In this document: in pieces, positions 21,750 to 35,398 of the stretch
Layout of the letters: each line of letters opens with the position of its first letter
Numbering within the stretch: the first letter of the stretch is position 1
Source: Megamerina dolium
Lineage: Eukaryota; Arthropoda; Insecta; Diptera; Megamerinidae
DNA length: 64,000 bases
Assembly: GCA_963854835.1 (NCBI GenBank)
Contig: OY978525.1
Location: 88,423,671-88,487,670 of the forward strand
Reading direction: 5' to 3'
Made by a program: the position numbers and the translations under genes
The notes under the pieces: generated by a model
Told to the model about the DNA's origin: nothing
Databases searched by the model: none
The model's input: only the letters and a program-made list of their open reading frames with translations

Positions 21750-22120
21750 GTGCCGTAGGTGCCGTAGCTCAGTGTTTAGTGTGTTCGCCTTCTGATCTGT
21801 AGGTCGGTGGTTCAATCCCCGGCTGATGCATAACAAATTTAATATCGATAAGATTTTTCTTTCGAACGGTACCCACCTGTCGGCAAGCAATTGGCAATTC
21901 TTCCGACAGTAACAACTTGCCATGAAAAAGCTTCTTAAAGAACTCTGTGAAAAAGCTCAGAAAAAGTGATGCCACAAGTGTTCTGCCGTTCGGAACCGGC
22001 TAAAATAAGTAGGTCCCTTCTAATATTGTCCAAAAATTTAAGACGCACAACAGTAATGGAAAAGAAGCTCGGCCAATGAGCCCTTTGGGGCTTTATGTGG
22101 CCACATATTTATTTATTTTT
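21750..22120 (+). mobile_element. tRNA-derived SINE, full length
   Basis: Plus-strand copy with A box in CCGTAGCTCAGTGTTTAGTG and B box in GTGGTTCAATCCCCGG, followed by the complete body and a 3' hairpin. TATATAG flanks it (21743-21749 and 22121-22127), a short target duplication. The 5' start is duplicated (GGTGCCGTAGGTGCCGTAG), and the 3' end carries a perfect 14-bp palindrome TATGTGGCCACATA where other copies read AAGTGCCACATA. Confidence 0.85.
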
Positions 22121-22377
22121 TATATAGTATATTCATCCAAATGCTAAATATGAATGCATATAGGAGGCTCAAAACCAAAGTCAAGTGATGCTACTTTTTG
22201 CGCTAAAAAAATTGCACGTTATAGATTTTCTTCAAAAAATTTTTTGGACTTGAAAATACATATATACGAATAAATAAAAAAAATATATATATAATTTATA
22301 ATTTCCATAATATAACTTACGAAAATTAATTAAAATTATTAAAAGTTGCATACTAAATTAATGCATTTAAATATTAA

Positions 22378-23430
22378 CCCTGGAAGGGTAACGTTATTTT
22401 ATCTCTTCTAAAGGTAATGTTTATCGATTCGACGAAGTCTGTTTTAAAACTTTAATTAAAAAAAGAATAAAATAAAAGAAATCATTCATTAAATTTATTT
22501 AAGTTCTTGGCTTGTAAGAAACTAAAAGTATACATTTCTTTGAACAAAATTCGGCACTGATGAATATTATTGAGGAAAAATGTACATGAGTTCACTTAGC
22601 AATTCTTGCATAAGATAATTTAAAAAATTTATAAACAATAGTATTTCAGTTTTATTTAAAAAAGAAATTAACATATTTTAGAAACTTATAGTTGGCTTAA
22701 AGCAAGAAACAAAAAAAAAACTAAACTTTACTTTTATTTTATACAAAAGGCACAAAGCTCAAGTTTGTGTTTTTCACAAACGTTTTTCTAGCATTTTTCG
22801 CACCATAACTTAGTCATATGGTGTGTTGGATATGGGCAAAATCCACAAATTATTCTTCTGGTCCTTCGTCGTCATTTCTAGCTGTCGTTGTCTTTTTTTT
22901 TTTTTGGAATATTGGCGTATTTAATCTTTTCCTCATCCACGGCTCTGCAAGTATTATCTGATGCTGCTTCACATAATCTTTAAGGCTTAATAATTTAGAA
23001 ATACTTTTTCATTGCAAGAAGACAGCTTAGAAGCAATTTTATTCGGTTTCAGTTTGTAAAAAAAGAGTGAGCCCGTTATCGTAACAGAAGATAGATGTAT
23101 CGCATTTTCGGTCCTTCTTTGTGTTTCGCAATTCTTTTGAGGTCTTCTTTTTAATTTGAAAATAATGCTTCCGCAAGAGTTGTGTAGTGTGGCTCACACA
23201 AAAGTGGTTTTACCAGCTAAATGGATATGAAGCACTTATTCGTGGTTATGTTTCGGTTCAATCCATGTATATGCTCGAAATAAATAAAAGTACTCAAGAG
23301 GTAAACTTCGCCATTTCGACGAAGTTTGTTTTCTTTGCAGCAAAAAAAAAAAGCAATTACGTCATGCTCACACCTCTTAACGACTACTTAACTTTAAAGC
23401 ACAATTCAAACTAACATTATTGCAAAAGAG
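22378..23430 (-). mobile_element. piggyBac-like transposon relic
   Basis: On the minus strand the terminal cysteine-rich domain of a piggyBac transposase is readable near 22850-22735: CGFCPYPTHHMTKLWCEKC, a stop, then KNVCEKHKLELCAFCIK, with CxxC, WCxxC, CxxxH and CxxC groups in the right order. Upstream are LKDYVKQHQIILAEPWMRKR with LNTPIF, and earlier HLAGKTTFV, CGSIIFKLKRRPQKNC and ITGSLFFYKLKPNKIASKLS, which fit the CGTxRxNRxG and ALKWKDKR blocks. Frames shift and stops occur. About 360 bp past the stop codon is TTAA followed by CCCTGGAAGGGTAACG (22374-22393), suitable as the 3' transposon end with its TTAA target. The other end was not found. Confidence 0.7.
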
Positions 23431-23439
23431 AGTCCTATA

Positions 23440-25250
23440 TGAGAAGCGACTGGAGAAAAAAGTAGAAAAATAGCAAAAATAGCAAATTGTTTTTTGTTAC
23501 CGCTATAACTTACTTCATATTTATTGTATTTAGGACAGAAATTAATTTCACACTTAATAGTCGAGCTACGCTCTCTATTTAACGTAATTTCTTTTCAAGT
23601 AATTGCTACAATCCATTCAATGTATAATAAGTGTGAAATACTCTCTTGGCGTGACTCTCAGAGTTTGGAAATAGGTTGGCCTAGGCTGACTTATAAATTA
23701 TAATTATTTCTTTCAAAACAAATACTAAAACCGTTAAACAATACGTTGCGCAAACATTATACGTTATACAATTCACATTGGTGCTTTCTTGCTAATGAAT
23801 AAAAACAAGTCTCACAAAAATTAATAATACGAACAATGATTTTGCTATTTGAACACATAGATATGTAGATATGTAGATTTTTAAAATAGCTCGCAGGGTT
23901 TTTTTTTTTTTTGCTATATGAGGCAAGCTCTTATAGGTGCACGTATTTTAAGTAGGCATCCATCATAAATGCAATAACTCTTATAAAAAGGGATTCCATT
24001 TGATTACCAAGCAAATCGTAATAAAAGCAATCCCTTATTAGCTCCACGTTTATTCGCAAAACTTTGCAAAAAGTAAATATATCTGTCTTTTTTTGCACTG
24101 CTGACAACAAACAAAAATGTCATACCTATAAAAGCATACAGCCGTATATACATATAATATATACGTACTATATATGCAAAGACACACGTTCTTTTCTGTC
24201 ATACTTCTATTTGTGTCGTATCAACAATATCATTGGGAACAAAATCAACTGTCAGTGACATTGTCCTCAACATTCTGACTGTTATATTCGTAGATATAAC
24301 CGAGGAATATATTGTACATGTATGCGTGTCACTCTATTTTGCAACTTATTCACAGACAAATATACATATATATATGTATATTTATATAGATATACTTATA
24401 TCTATATGTTTATTCAACTAAAGTTGAACATATTATTTCAATTCGTATTTTGTTGCTGTCAAAATGTTTCTTTTATAACAGCAACAACCTCAACAACAAG
24501 AACATTGAAAGCTGTTGTTATAGCTATATTTAGCTGAATTGAAATTGCTTCAAATGTTCCTTCAGGCATTGACATTATTCAGAATGTTGTTTTGTGTATA
24601 AGTAATCATACTTATACATACTAGAATGGGTATAGATTATTATGAATTAACTATATTAGTGTTTCTACAAACATATATGCAGATACCCATATACTATATA
24701 TACCATTATAATTTCATATGATTTTCACTTATCATTTGCCTAATTAGCATGCATATGCGAGTGAATTAGTTTATAGTACATACTTCAAATACAAATTACT
24801 TATTCGACGACAATAACATTTAACTTTACTTATATACTACAATATATACATAAAAATGTATGTATCTGTGCGAAAGTAAATGTTATGAATAATGCAAATA
24901 TTGCGAAACAAAAAGTGAAAATAAAGTAATAATAAGCAGGCAATTTTCATCACAATCTATTCTATGTATGTCATTTGTCAAACATCAACAATTTCTACAT
25001 GATAATGAAGTGTTTCAAATTGTATCGTTCATTTATTATTCGATTGCTATTTGAAGTGTGAATATGTATTTCTCTTGTATTAATTGCTTTTTAAAGTAGA
25101 ATATGAAATTAGAGTAGACTGTGTAGATTACAGACATTTTAAAAGTGTAAAGAACAAGACGCAATGAAAACAAAACTAAATCGTTGGTGCTTGAAAAAAC
25201 CTCGGGAATGATAGACGCATAAACATGGTTACGGCGAAGAAAGATGCGTA
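23440..25250. other. AT-rich non-coding
   Basis: No gene or named repeat recognised; many ATATAC-type runs. Confidence 0.5.
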
Positions 25251-25256
25251 AATATA

Positions 25257-26548
25257 AAGGGTTATCCATTTCGCGGTTTCAAAAGTATAGGGCTAGAATT
25301 CGACATCTGTCAAACTGAGTTGTTAAAACAATTTCTTTCTTTTTCAGTTCAAAGTCTGACATTTGCGAAAATGGATCGCTTAACTATCTCACAACTCATT
25401 AAAATTGTAAAAACCTACTACAAAAATGGTGATTCTGCCACAGCCAAATATCGTGCTTTAGGAGGAGATTATGGTTTACATAATCGTCCAACTACGAAAG
25501 CAATTGGCAAAATTGTGAAGAAATATGAAGAGACTGGATCGGTTACAGATATTGTAAGGCCTGTGCATCATCGCTTCGCTCGTACCACCGAAAATATCGC
25601 TGCTGTAAGTGAAAGTGTTGCCGAAGACCCGAATGTGACGATTCCTCGTCGTTCTCAGGAATTAGGACTGTCTTACGGCACATTATGGCGTATTTTGCAT
25701 TTGGATCTACACCTACATCCATATAAAATCCAGTTCACACAACAACTGAAGCCAGCTGACCATTCACAACGTCGAATGGGTGCTTGAACAACAGGCGGTG
25801 GACGGCGATTTTTCGAACAAAATTTTCTTCAGCGACGAAGCACATTTCTCACTCGGTGGGTATGTTAACAAACAAAATTGTCGTATTTGGGATTCTGAGA
25901 ATCCTCTAGTAATTGAAGAGAGGCCACTACATCCACAAAAAGTCACTGCTTGGTGCGCTCTTTGGTCCGGAGGTGTGATTGGACCTTACTTCTTCGAAAA
26001 CGACGATGGAACGACTGTCACCGTCAATTCGAGCGTTATGGTCATATGATAACCGACTTTTTTTGCCTGCTATTGAAGAATACGACTTAGAGAATATGTG
26101 GTTTCAACAAGACGGTGCCACATGCCACACAACTCGAGCAAATATGGCTTTATTGCAAGAGAAATTTTCTGGCCGCGTAATTTCTCGTCGTGGCGATATC
26201 AAGTGGCCACCAAGATCATGCGATTTGACACCGCTTGACTTTTTTTTTTGTGGGGCTACGCGAAAGACCGTGTTTATGCAGATAAACCTTTAACTCTTGA
26301 GCACCTAAAAACCAACATTCGTCACGTTATGGTTGAGATACCGCCCAATATGTGTCAAAAAGTGGTCGAAAATTACCTCAAAAGAATCGATGCTTGCAAC
26401 AATTCGCGTGGTGGTCATTTAAATGATGTAGTATTTCACACATAATGTCAACGTTCAAACTTTATAATAAAAAAGAAATATCATTATATAATATTTTATA
26501 TGTGTTTTATTTACATTTACTTTTGAAACCGCAAAATGGATAACCCTT
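25257..26548 (+). mobile_element. rosa-type (DD41D) transposon, copy 2
   Basis: Complete element with both inverted repeats (AAGGGTTATCCATTTCGCGG at the left; the right end is its reverse complement with T for C at one site), flanked by TA (25255-25256 and 26549-26550). It is nearly identical to copy 1 over its length but in the opposite orientation, so both are fairly recent insertions of the same family. Confidence 0.9.
25371..26445 (+). pseudogene. DD41D transposase broken by four indels
   Basis: ATG at 25371 opens MDRLTISQLIKIVKTYYKNG with an intact codon 4. Compared with copy 1 there are four length changes: 11 bp lost near 25773 between two CGTCG repeats, 1 bp lost near 26030, 1 bp lost from a T run near 26065 (8 to 7) and 2 bp gained in another T run near 26240 (8 to 10). 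The frames therefore run 0, 1, 0, 2, 1 and the protein cannot be made. The three catalytic aspartate blocks FFSDEAHF, WFQQDGATCHT and DLTPLDFF are all still present. The terminal VVENYLKRIDACNNSRGGHL is intact up to TAA at 26443. Confidence 0.9.
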
Positions 26549-26639
26549 TAATTGTGCAAAATATATAAAAAGAAAATAAGATACATAAATTTTACCATTC
26601 GATCAGATAACTGCAGCGACGCCAACTCTCGATCGTCTT

Positions 26640-26755
26640 TTCGCACGTACCTTATTCGCCAGATTTAGCTCCTTCGGACTATTTTCTATTTCCAAATTTG
26701 AAAAAATTGCTTGGTGGTAGAAGATTTGCAAACAATGAAGAGGTTCTGGGACGGC
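26640..26755 (+). pseudogene. mariner transposase fragment
   Basis: Reads PYSPDLAPSDYFLFPNLKKL then LGGRRFANNEEV, the third catalytic Asp region of a DD34D mariner. It matches 31009-31100 closely, and here the APSD motif damaged in that copy is intact. Only about 115 bp survive, 90 bp beyond the end of rosa copy 2. Confidence 0.75.
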
Positions 26756-26819
26756 CAGAACGTATATAGCACGATTTATGCAAGAGAGATATAACAATAA
26801 AACCCTCTTGAATCGATTT

Positions 26820-29800
26820 CCGTAAAAAAAACTGTGACATCTATTTAAGAGTTATCAATTTTATTTTTAAAAAATACAATATTGAATGCCCATTAATTCG
26901 AGAAACCGATTTTCGTAACAGCCCACAGAGCCCACACACAAAATAAGAATATAACGTTTACTATACAGTAATGAAAACGAGACCTGCTATTAACGTATAC
27001 TTCATAAATATTTGATAGACAATCCACTGTGAGATTCGTCAAAAGTATCAATAGACCATGCCTATATACAATATATGATGGTTCGTAACGAGTGTAGCAA
27101 ATGTTAGAGAAGGAAGGAGAAAGAGAGAGAGAGAGAGTGAGATCGACGTAGAATATAATAAACTTTAGTGTCATAAAGAATGTACAAATGCTGCTACCAA
27201 TGGCATACCATTCTGATATACATACTTCTGACATATAGCAAATGCTTCGACTGGCAACTTTAAAAATTTAAGTAAAAGTGAATGCATACTATTTATATTC
27301 TTACTAAAATCTGCAAATAAATGTTGAAGTTTTCTTTAACACCCTCTTTCCCTCAACAACTGGTTACAACTAAAATAAATCATTTAACTGCGATTTACAC
27401 TGAGCTAAAACAAATCTGCTGCTTTGCGCTATCAATGCAATGCACTTCGAGTTGTTGCAATAAGCAATAAATATTATTACATAAGAACATATCTCATACA
27501 AGACTTTATTTTCAGAGTGATACTGTTTCTCTCTCGCTCTATATTCACTCCTTTATCTACAAACAAACATTGTCATCAACAACCAAAAAAACACCACCAT
27601 CATTATCATCATCATTGCACACAAATCGTTGCTCATAGCTAAAATTCAATAGAAACAAATAATAGATTTTTTTCTTTTTTGACTATGCGAATTGCTGACA
27701 TTTGACTCGATAGATGGATGGAATTCCAATGGAATGAATGAGACGAAAATATCAAATAACGAATGCAGCAAACATCACCATCATCATGTAAATCCATCGT
27801 AAAACTAATGTTACTAACAATTTACAAACATACACACACACACACACAGTATAATACATTGAAAAGTGAATTTGATTTTATTACAATATTCGAATAAATG
27901 CAAACACTTGAGGGTGATTTCAAATATATACGTTTTCTCGGAAAAATACATTTGTACGTAAGTACAAATTGCAATAGAAAAACATGTAGTATATCTATGT
28001 TATATATAAAAAATAACAAAAATTTATATTAATACTATTACACAATTTTTAAAACTTTTTGCCATATTAGATAGAGCAGATGTATTATGTATATATTAGA
28101 ATTGGCTGCAATAGAGAGCTGCAGACAGCACTCGTTCTTTCTATCATATGTACATACATACATATGCACCAATATATGTATATGCATGTGCAACATGAGA
28201 CAATCAAGTGCAAAGGATGCATGCTTATGAGGAAAGTGACACTTAAAATGTCAAATTGAAAACTTTTCATTTTCTCGTTTTTCTATCTTACATTTCTACA
28301 TTTTAATAGGGACGTAAATATTAGTTGTGGGTTGAAAAGTAGGGTATAGAAGAAGATTAAAATATAATCATTTAGTGGTATTATCTAAATTTTTTAAGCA
28401 TGGATTTTAATTAAGAATTTAAGTTGAATGCACAAGTTACCCGCTAATGTTCTTCAGGGCTGGTGTAGCAAAAAATAATTATAGATTTCGGATTAGATTT
28501 GCATGGACCACTTAGATTAAATGTTTTATAGGCAATTCGGAGCGTACAACCCAACGCACATTACTCTTACGTCTACGGTATTTCCATCAGCTCTTACTGT
28601 GAGTTTTATTTTATAACATTAGTCGATAACGTTCTGGAAACTCTGACAACAAAGTCATTTACACATGTATAGAACAACCTTCTACATTACATCAACCAGA
28701 CAAACATCATCTAGCTTAGAACACTTTTTTGTGAGCGATCTATGATGTTAAATAACATTTAATGTTAAATGTTTGGCAAGGTTCAAGCAATCAACGAACA
28801 GTCGAGTCATCAGCTTAAAGCCTCAAACCTTTCTCGCTTATTGTTCATTTTGCTTAGCTTGCTTACATTTACAGACTCATAAGTATACATCTTATTACCA
28901 TGTATGATGCATCTCATATCCACTTGACTTATACGCTCCTGCATATCAGATTGCATCATTTTATTTGATATAATGTAAATAGAAGTCTTAAAAACCAATG
29001 AATCGTGTATTTAACTATTTTTACTACACACAGATAAATAGTGCATAGGAGAGTAATAATGAAAGCGTACGTTTTTATGTTTGTTTTTGTTTTGGAAGAC
29101 ACATATAAATTGATTTCAGTGAATTTCCTTTGCTTATATACGTACATAAGTATATGCATCTGCGGAAAGTATGTCAACAACACCTTTGGGTACATTTTAA
29201 TAAAATATCTTTACACACATCCCTAATATACATAGCTCTCTATCCTAAGTTTTGCTTATATAAAAGCATGTACTATTTCAAAAATAAGCAACAACAATTT
29301 CTTAAATACATACGTGCGCATATGTAGCTACATATATGTCTCATATTGAGAGGGCGATGAAAAAGATGAAATAAATTTAATTTACTTTATAATATGTTTA
29401 TATAAACTACATGGTAACTAAATGAATGAATGTGTAAGCTATGTCTTTCAAAAGTGCATACGCATATTTGTATGTACATTCTAACGCATGTGTACAGGGC
29501 ACCTAGCTCTTATTTCTAGTTACATAATCTCCCACTACTTGTGGTTTGACCTCAAAAATAACATTTTTGTTAGCACATACAGCAACAACACGCACACATA
29601 AATATCCTCAATATGTGTCCTATCAAAAAAGTCCATATATGACTACGATAGTACCTAGAACTACAGTTTGTATTCATATATGCATGTATGTATGTGCATG
29701 TTCATATGTTTGTGTGCAAGTATAACCATAAATCACAGTCCAATAATCGTGACACTTGTGACGTTGCTGACACTTGAAATTTGTCGTGACACTTGGATAC

Positions 29801-30215
29801 TTGTAAGGTGCGCTTATGTATTGTATATGTGTGCCGTTTAGTCTAAAACCACCACCACCACCACCACCATCACCACCTTTTCCTCTACCACATACTGTTG
29901 TTTTGGACGATTGATGAAAATCAGGCAGCTGACGGTCAGTATGTAATAAATGTATTCGGTCGAAGGTAATTTTGAATTTTTTCTATTTCTTTTGCTTGCT
30001 CTTGCTTTTAGTTTTTGTTGTTCAACTCACGTGATCAAGTTTAGCTACATATAATACTCCACTTCAATAGTTAGTTATGTGATATGAGATTTTCTTTGGT
30101 CTCTAGCAGATTGGTTGGCAAAAAAACACAGAAAACCACATGATTTATTTAGATGTTGAGATAAAAATGAAAACTTAAAATCCATATACCATACATATAA
30201 GTACAAACTTGGATA
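26820..30215. other. AT-rich non-coding with microsatellites
   Basis: No gene recognised. Holds a (GA)n run near 27117-27140, (AC)n near 27833-27848 and (ACC)n at 29848-29877. The open frame 27234-26893 on the minus strand spans the GA run and has no recognisable domain. Confidence 0.5.
29848..29877. repeat. (ACC)n microsatellite
   Basis: About ten ACC/CAC trinucleotides with one CAT interruption. Confidence 0.9.
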
Positions 30216-30221
30216 TGAGTA

Positions 30222-31290
30222 CGAGGGCGGTCCCAGAACTACTCGACCGGACATATAGATGGGGGTAGTAGTTTGAAAGAAATTACTTTAGTGAAAAGTG
30301 GGAACCTTATAAAAAATAAGTTTTAAGTTTCAAGGCGCCACGTTGTTTAGTATTTTTCTTTTTTTTGGAGCCATCGAAAGTGAATGACCTTAGTGAATTT
30401 GTAAACATGGAAAAAATTGGTCACCGTTATGTAATTCAATACCTTAATTTGAAAGGTCTCAGTCTAACGAATATTAAAGCCGAACCAAATTCTACTCTGG
30501 GGGAGTCTGCGGAAATCTTGGAGAGTTTGGGGGAGATGAAAAATCTGTGGGCAAGGTGGGTGCCGCGTTTGCTCACAATAGAATCAAAACAACGTCGTGA
30601 ACATGTTTCTATAGAGTGTTTCCCAGTAATAAAGCCGAGTTTTTGCGACGATTCGTAACCATGGATGAGGCATGGGTCCAACACTTCACACCTGAGACTA
30701 AGGAGCAGTCATTACAGTGGTCTGAAAGGGGAAAATCGTGTCCAAAGAAGGTGAAGACAGTTCCACCTGCAGGCAAGGTTATGGCGTCTGTTTTTTGGGT
30801 TGATTTTTATTTATCTTCAAAAAGGAAACGTAATCAACGGCGAGTATTATGCTAATTTGTTGCAGCGTTTAAGTGATGGAATTAAACAAAAAGGCGGCAT
30901 TTGGCGAAAAAAACAAGTGTTGTTTCATCAAGACAATGCACCAGTTCACACCTCCGCTATTGCGACGGGCAAAATCAATGAGTTAAAGCTCGAATTACTC
31001 CAGCACGCACCTTATTCGCCAGATTTAGCTTAGGATTATTTTCTATTTCCAAATTTGAAAAAATGGCTTGGTGGTAGAAGATTTGCAAACTATGAAGAAG
31101 TGGAGTCTGCGGTAGATGGCTATTTTAATGAGCTAGGTAGTTCATACTATAAACAGGGTATCGAAACTAGAGAATATCGCTGGGAAAAGTGTATAGAGCT
31201 AAAAGGAGATTATGTTGAGAAATAAAGAAAAATTTTCTCAAATTTGTTGTGTTTTCTTTGTTAGGTCGGGTAGTTCTGGAACCGCCCTCG
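30222..31290 (+). mobile_element. mariner (DD34D), internally deleted
   Basis: Terminal inverted repeats of about 27 bp begin CGAGGGCGGTCCCAGAACTA at the left; the right end has the reverse complement with two mismatches. TA lies on both sides (30220-30221 and 31291-31292). At 1069 bp it is shorter than the usual 1.25-1.3 kb because of an internal deletion in the gene. Confidence 0.9.
30407..31225 (+). pseudogene. mariner transposase, deleted and frameshifted
   Basis: ATG at 30407 begins MEKIGHRYVIQYLNLKGLSL. After STLGES about 70 residues are missing, including the GRP linker, and the sequence resumes at NLWARWVPRLLTIE. Frames shift near 30640 and 30800. The first catalytic Asp is in FVTMDEAWVQHF, the second in LFHQDNAPVHTS. 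The third block reads PYSPDLA, then TAG, then DYFLFPNLKKWL, where intact members have APSD; one codon is lost. The C-terminus YRWEKCIELKGDYVEK ends at TAA 31223. The family is DD34D, close to the 26640-26755 fragment. Confidence 0.9.
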
Positions 31291-31438
31291 TATATAAACA
31301 TTAGATCATATGTGGCAATCAAAAGTTATAACGGTGTACAATACTAAATCTAGTTCTTACAGTGGCCAAAGAAGAATAATTATAACTAAAAATATAAATG
31401 ATGACAATATACATAAATGATGACGATTGTTGTTGTGA

Positions 31439-31740
<302 letters not shown>

Positions 31741-31741
<1 letters not shown>

Positions 31742-34700
31742 CTATCACTATCAATTTCTGTCATCTGTCACTCTCGATATGAGAAAATCTACAAGAAGTA
31801 CGTGAACTGAAAACTATCAGAAACTTGTAAATTGACATTCACCGTTCGTAATTGACAGCTGGATTTATTTGTTCGCCAACACTTTTCATGTTGAAAACTG
31901 TTAACAATTGTTGAAAGTTTTTTGATAGCGAACACACCTAATATTTTGTAAAATGGATCGAGAAAAATTCACAATAAACAATTTTCAGCAGTGTCGCCAT
32001 AGCAAATTGTCCTAATGCTCTTTTATTTTGAGAATTAACTCATAGATTTTAATCGGATTAGCTTCAGTTAATGCCCGAGTTAATTCGAATTAACTTGGTA
32101 ATCCGGAATTAGGCTGCCGTCTGTCTAGGCTATTAGAGTTGGAATTAGGTATAAGTGACTCCGCTTTTATATTAAATTAAAAAATAGGAAGAAAATCGAC
32201 AAAAATAGCAACATCTGCCCAGTAAACGGTTCTAAAGGGGTAAAATGTATGTATTGTCGACCATAATTAATATCGTCTTACTAACATTTATTTTGAACAT
32301 ACTTTTAGATTTAGTTCCCTCGTCACCCATGGAGGGACACCAGATAACAGATCACCATTCATTTTTGAATCGCAATATTTGTATATATTCCCTAGCAACT
32401 CCACACATTAAGTTGGCTTTCATGCAAAATGGACGACAAAACGCATGAAGAAAAAATCATATGAAGTACACCTCATACATACTCACTTCAGTAGTTAGTA
32501 AATTCCTACATATATATTGTATATATAATATTTAATATAATACAATAACAATAAATGCTCTTTTCGATAATGTATTAATTTTACCAACTCCACACTCCCT
32601 CTTTCTTTGAATATGTCCCTGTCATATAAATAAACAAATCATCAAATATCAAATTGATATCATAATTTATCGCAATATCAATAACAGAAGCATGTGGAAT
32701 AAAATGATTTCAAGTTTATTATATCTAAATTTACGCACATGATCAAATGGAAAATGAAAATGAACGAAAAACAATTGCAATGAGCAATGAGAAATTGATT
32801 GCATTGCTGCTATGAAAAAGAAATACTCGTATGTACATACCATTCATACTTATAGTTATGAACATTAACATGAAAATGGTTTACTGTCCAGCTATTACTG
32901 TGATAATTCTTTGATACATAGAATATATTTGCTACACATTTACTAACACACATTCTCATTTACATCGCTATAAAAAGACGAAATTATTTTCACGCGTTAT
33001 TAGTTACAAGCAATTGTTTAACGATTATCCTGCGGATATACTGGTAGTCATACGAACTGATACATTCCCCTGTATCCCTATTCGTTACAAAACAATAAAA
33101 AAGATATCAAAACGTATCATCTACACAAGCATCGGCACCAAAATTCCTGAAAGAGAAGAAAATTTTTGTAGTAGGCTCATATGTATATGAATACTGGACC
33201 TATTGTTGGCATTTATTTATTGGCATTTATCGGCAATGGCGTTGAAAGCCATATGATGATGTTGTTGCCCATATCATATAAGTATATACTTACTTACGTA
33301 TATATATAAAATACATATATTCTACATATATAACGACCAAACAAACCAAACAGCCATTATCAGAAATTATAATGTGTATATGTGTGCATTCATGGGGCAC
33401 TTGAATGAAATTATTAGATAGGTACCTACTATTGAACACAAAATGATAAATACATCATAAAAGAATACGTATTATCGTTGATTTGATGCTATTTCCCCGT
33501 ATACGCTTTATTATTTTACTTAAATTTTAGTCAGTTTAGGAAGAAAAATATGAATTTCATTTTGTTTGCATACATCTGTATATGTACATATATACAGTTT
33601 CTGTATCATTTATTATCCAGGCTTATCAATATTGGTATCTTTCGAACGCGGTGATGCGATGATGTTTCATATGCTTATTGTTCCATGTATCATAATATCA
33701 AATATGTATATTGTTCGGATAAATACGCATGTTACGTTACGTTCTCATTAGTTCAATCGGTGCGATATTAAGATTTATGTATGTATGTGTGTGTATGTGT
33801 GTGTGACCATTAAATATGTGATAGATATTCAGAAATCATTTAAATAACAACGAATATTTTTTCCGATGAGAATATTTCAGTCTAATAGATATTGATTTCA
33901 ATATCAGGTTATATCTATAAGAGGCAGTATGAACTATTGTAGTCGAATGCTATTTTTATAATCATACCTAGTATATGTAAATTTTTTACGAATACTGAAA
34001 TATTAATTCAGTTAATTTGATAACAATTTATTTCTTCTTTTTTTACATGAAAATATAAACATTATGATACATAGGGTAGCCGGCAAAACGGTAACAATTT
34101 TCTAGAATCGACCTTTTTAATAATTATTAAATGTAGCCTTTCATTTACCAAAGATGTCTTAATCATTGTTTTCGCTTACGAGGCATCACTTTTAGCACTT
34201 AATCATCATTATCTAAATCATAAATTATTAACTGGTTAGTCAAGATATAGTATTATTTTGCCATTAAAATCAATCAATTGATATAAAAATGTTGTTCAGA
34301 TTTTGTTAGTCTGATTGGTTCAGACGGCTAATATTTCGCAAAATTTAAGAAAATATAATTATTATATATTTTCTATTTCATTGATATAGCCCAAAAACCA
34401 GTTTAGTAATTTCTAGAGACCTAGAAAATTTAGTCCAATTGTCTAAATTTTATTAACAGCATCACAGTGCTTCGATTTTTCGAAATTTCGAAAAAATACT
34501 TAATGTTGATATTCACAATTATTATTTACAATATATGCAAAAAACTTCAAAAACTTTCTCATTGATGACAGAGTATAATAAAATCATTTCTGATACATCA
34601 AAAACTGTCACTCAACCTAATATAACATCAGTATAGACTACAGTATTTAAAAGACTCAAAACTCTTACGCATAATGGCAATGAGCAGGTGATCAGAACTG

Positions 34701-35330
34701 AACCTAAATATTGGTGTTTTTGATTTTACCATTGTTTTGAATAATTGTATTAATAAAGGAGCGATTAAATAGTTGAGCAACACTATTAATACCTACAACT
34801 GCTTAAAGATTTGTAGCGATTTAATTTTGTAAAACTAATTTCATTATAGAAAAAGAAACTGCTCGTCTGCGATTTTCCTAAGCACACTAGTTATACCGAA
34901 ATTTACTCTCTCTTTTCTCTCCGTCTATTCCCATCCAATAGAATAACCATTCGTGCACTAAAATTACATTAGAAATTATTAGACAAAAAAGTTCCAATTA
35001 TTTAAAACGATTTTGACATTATCACGATTAAAGCTTAAGAACGTAGAATTATGAAGAATTTGAAATACTATATTTGGCGCATTATACCATGGAAGTGGCA
35101 CATTTGTCATATTGTACTGACATTTTTCACTCACATTTCCTTGATACCATTTAAAATATAAAATGGAATTGGCATTAAGACATTTATACTTACTTTTCGT
35201 TTTAAGAGATCTTATCAAAATTTGAGTGCAATAAGTTTGATGGCCTTTTTTCAAGGCTTTTAATACTTTTCAAGGAATTGCATTTGACTATGGACAAAAG
35301 CAAACGGCTTCAAAAAAAATGCAAACGATG
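31741..35330. other. AT-rich non-coding
   Basis: No gene or named repeat recognised. Around 31869-31935 are partly inverted segments (TGTTCGCCAACACTTTTCA and TTTGATAGCGAACA) that may be an old fold-back. Confidence 0.45.
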
Positions 35331-35398
35331 TACAAGGGCGGATTGATAATGAAACTACCTAAGTAGGAAAAAAACATTTTTTTTTTTTCAAAATAAAT

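Noticed and set aside
26893..27234. 113-residue minus-strand frame with hydrophobic segments
   Set aside because: Spans a (GA)n run and AT-rich DNA; composition explains the hydrophobicity and no family is recognised.
34979..35254. 91-residue minus-strand frame next to the mariner
   Set aside because: No recognisable domain, splice signals or repeat relation; length is within chance for this region.
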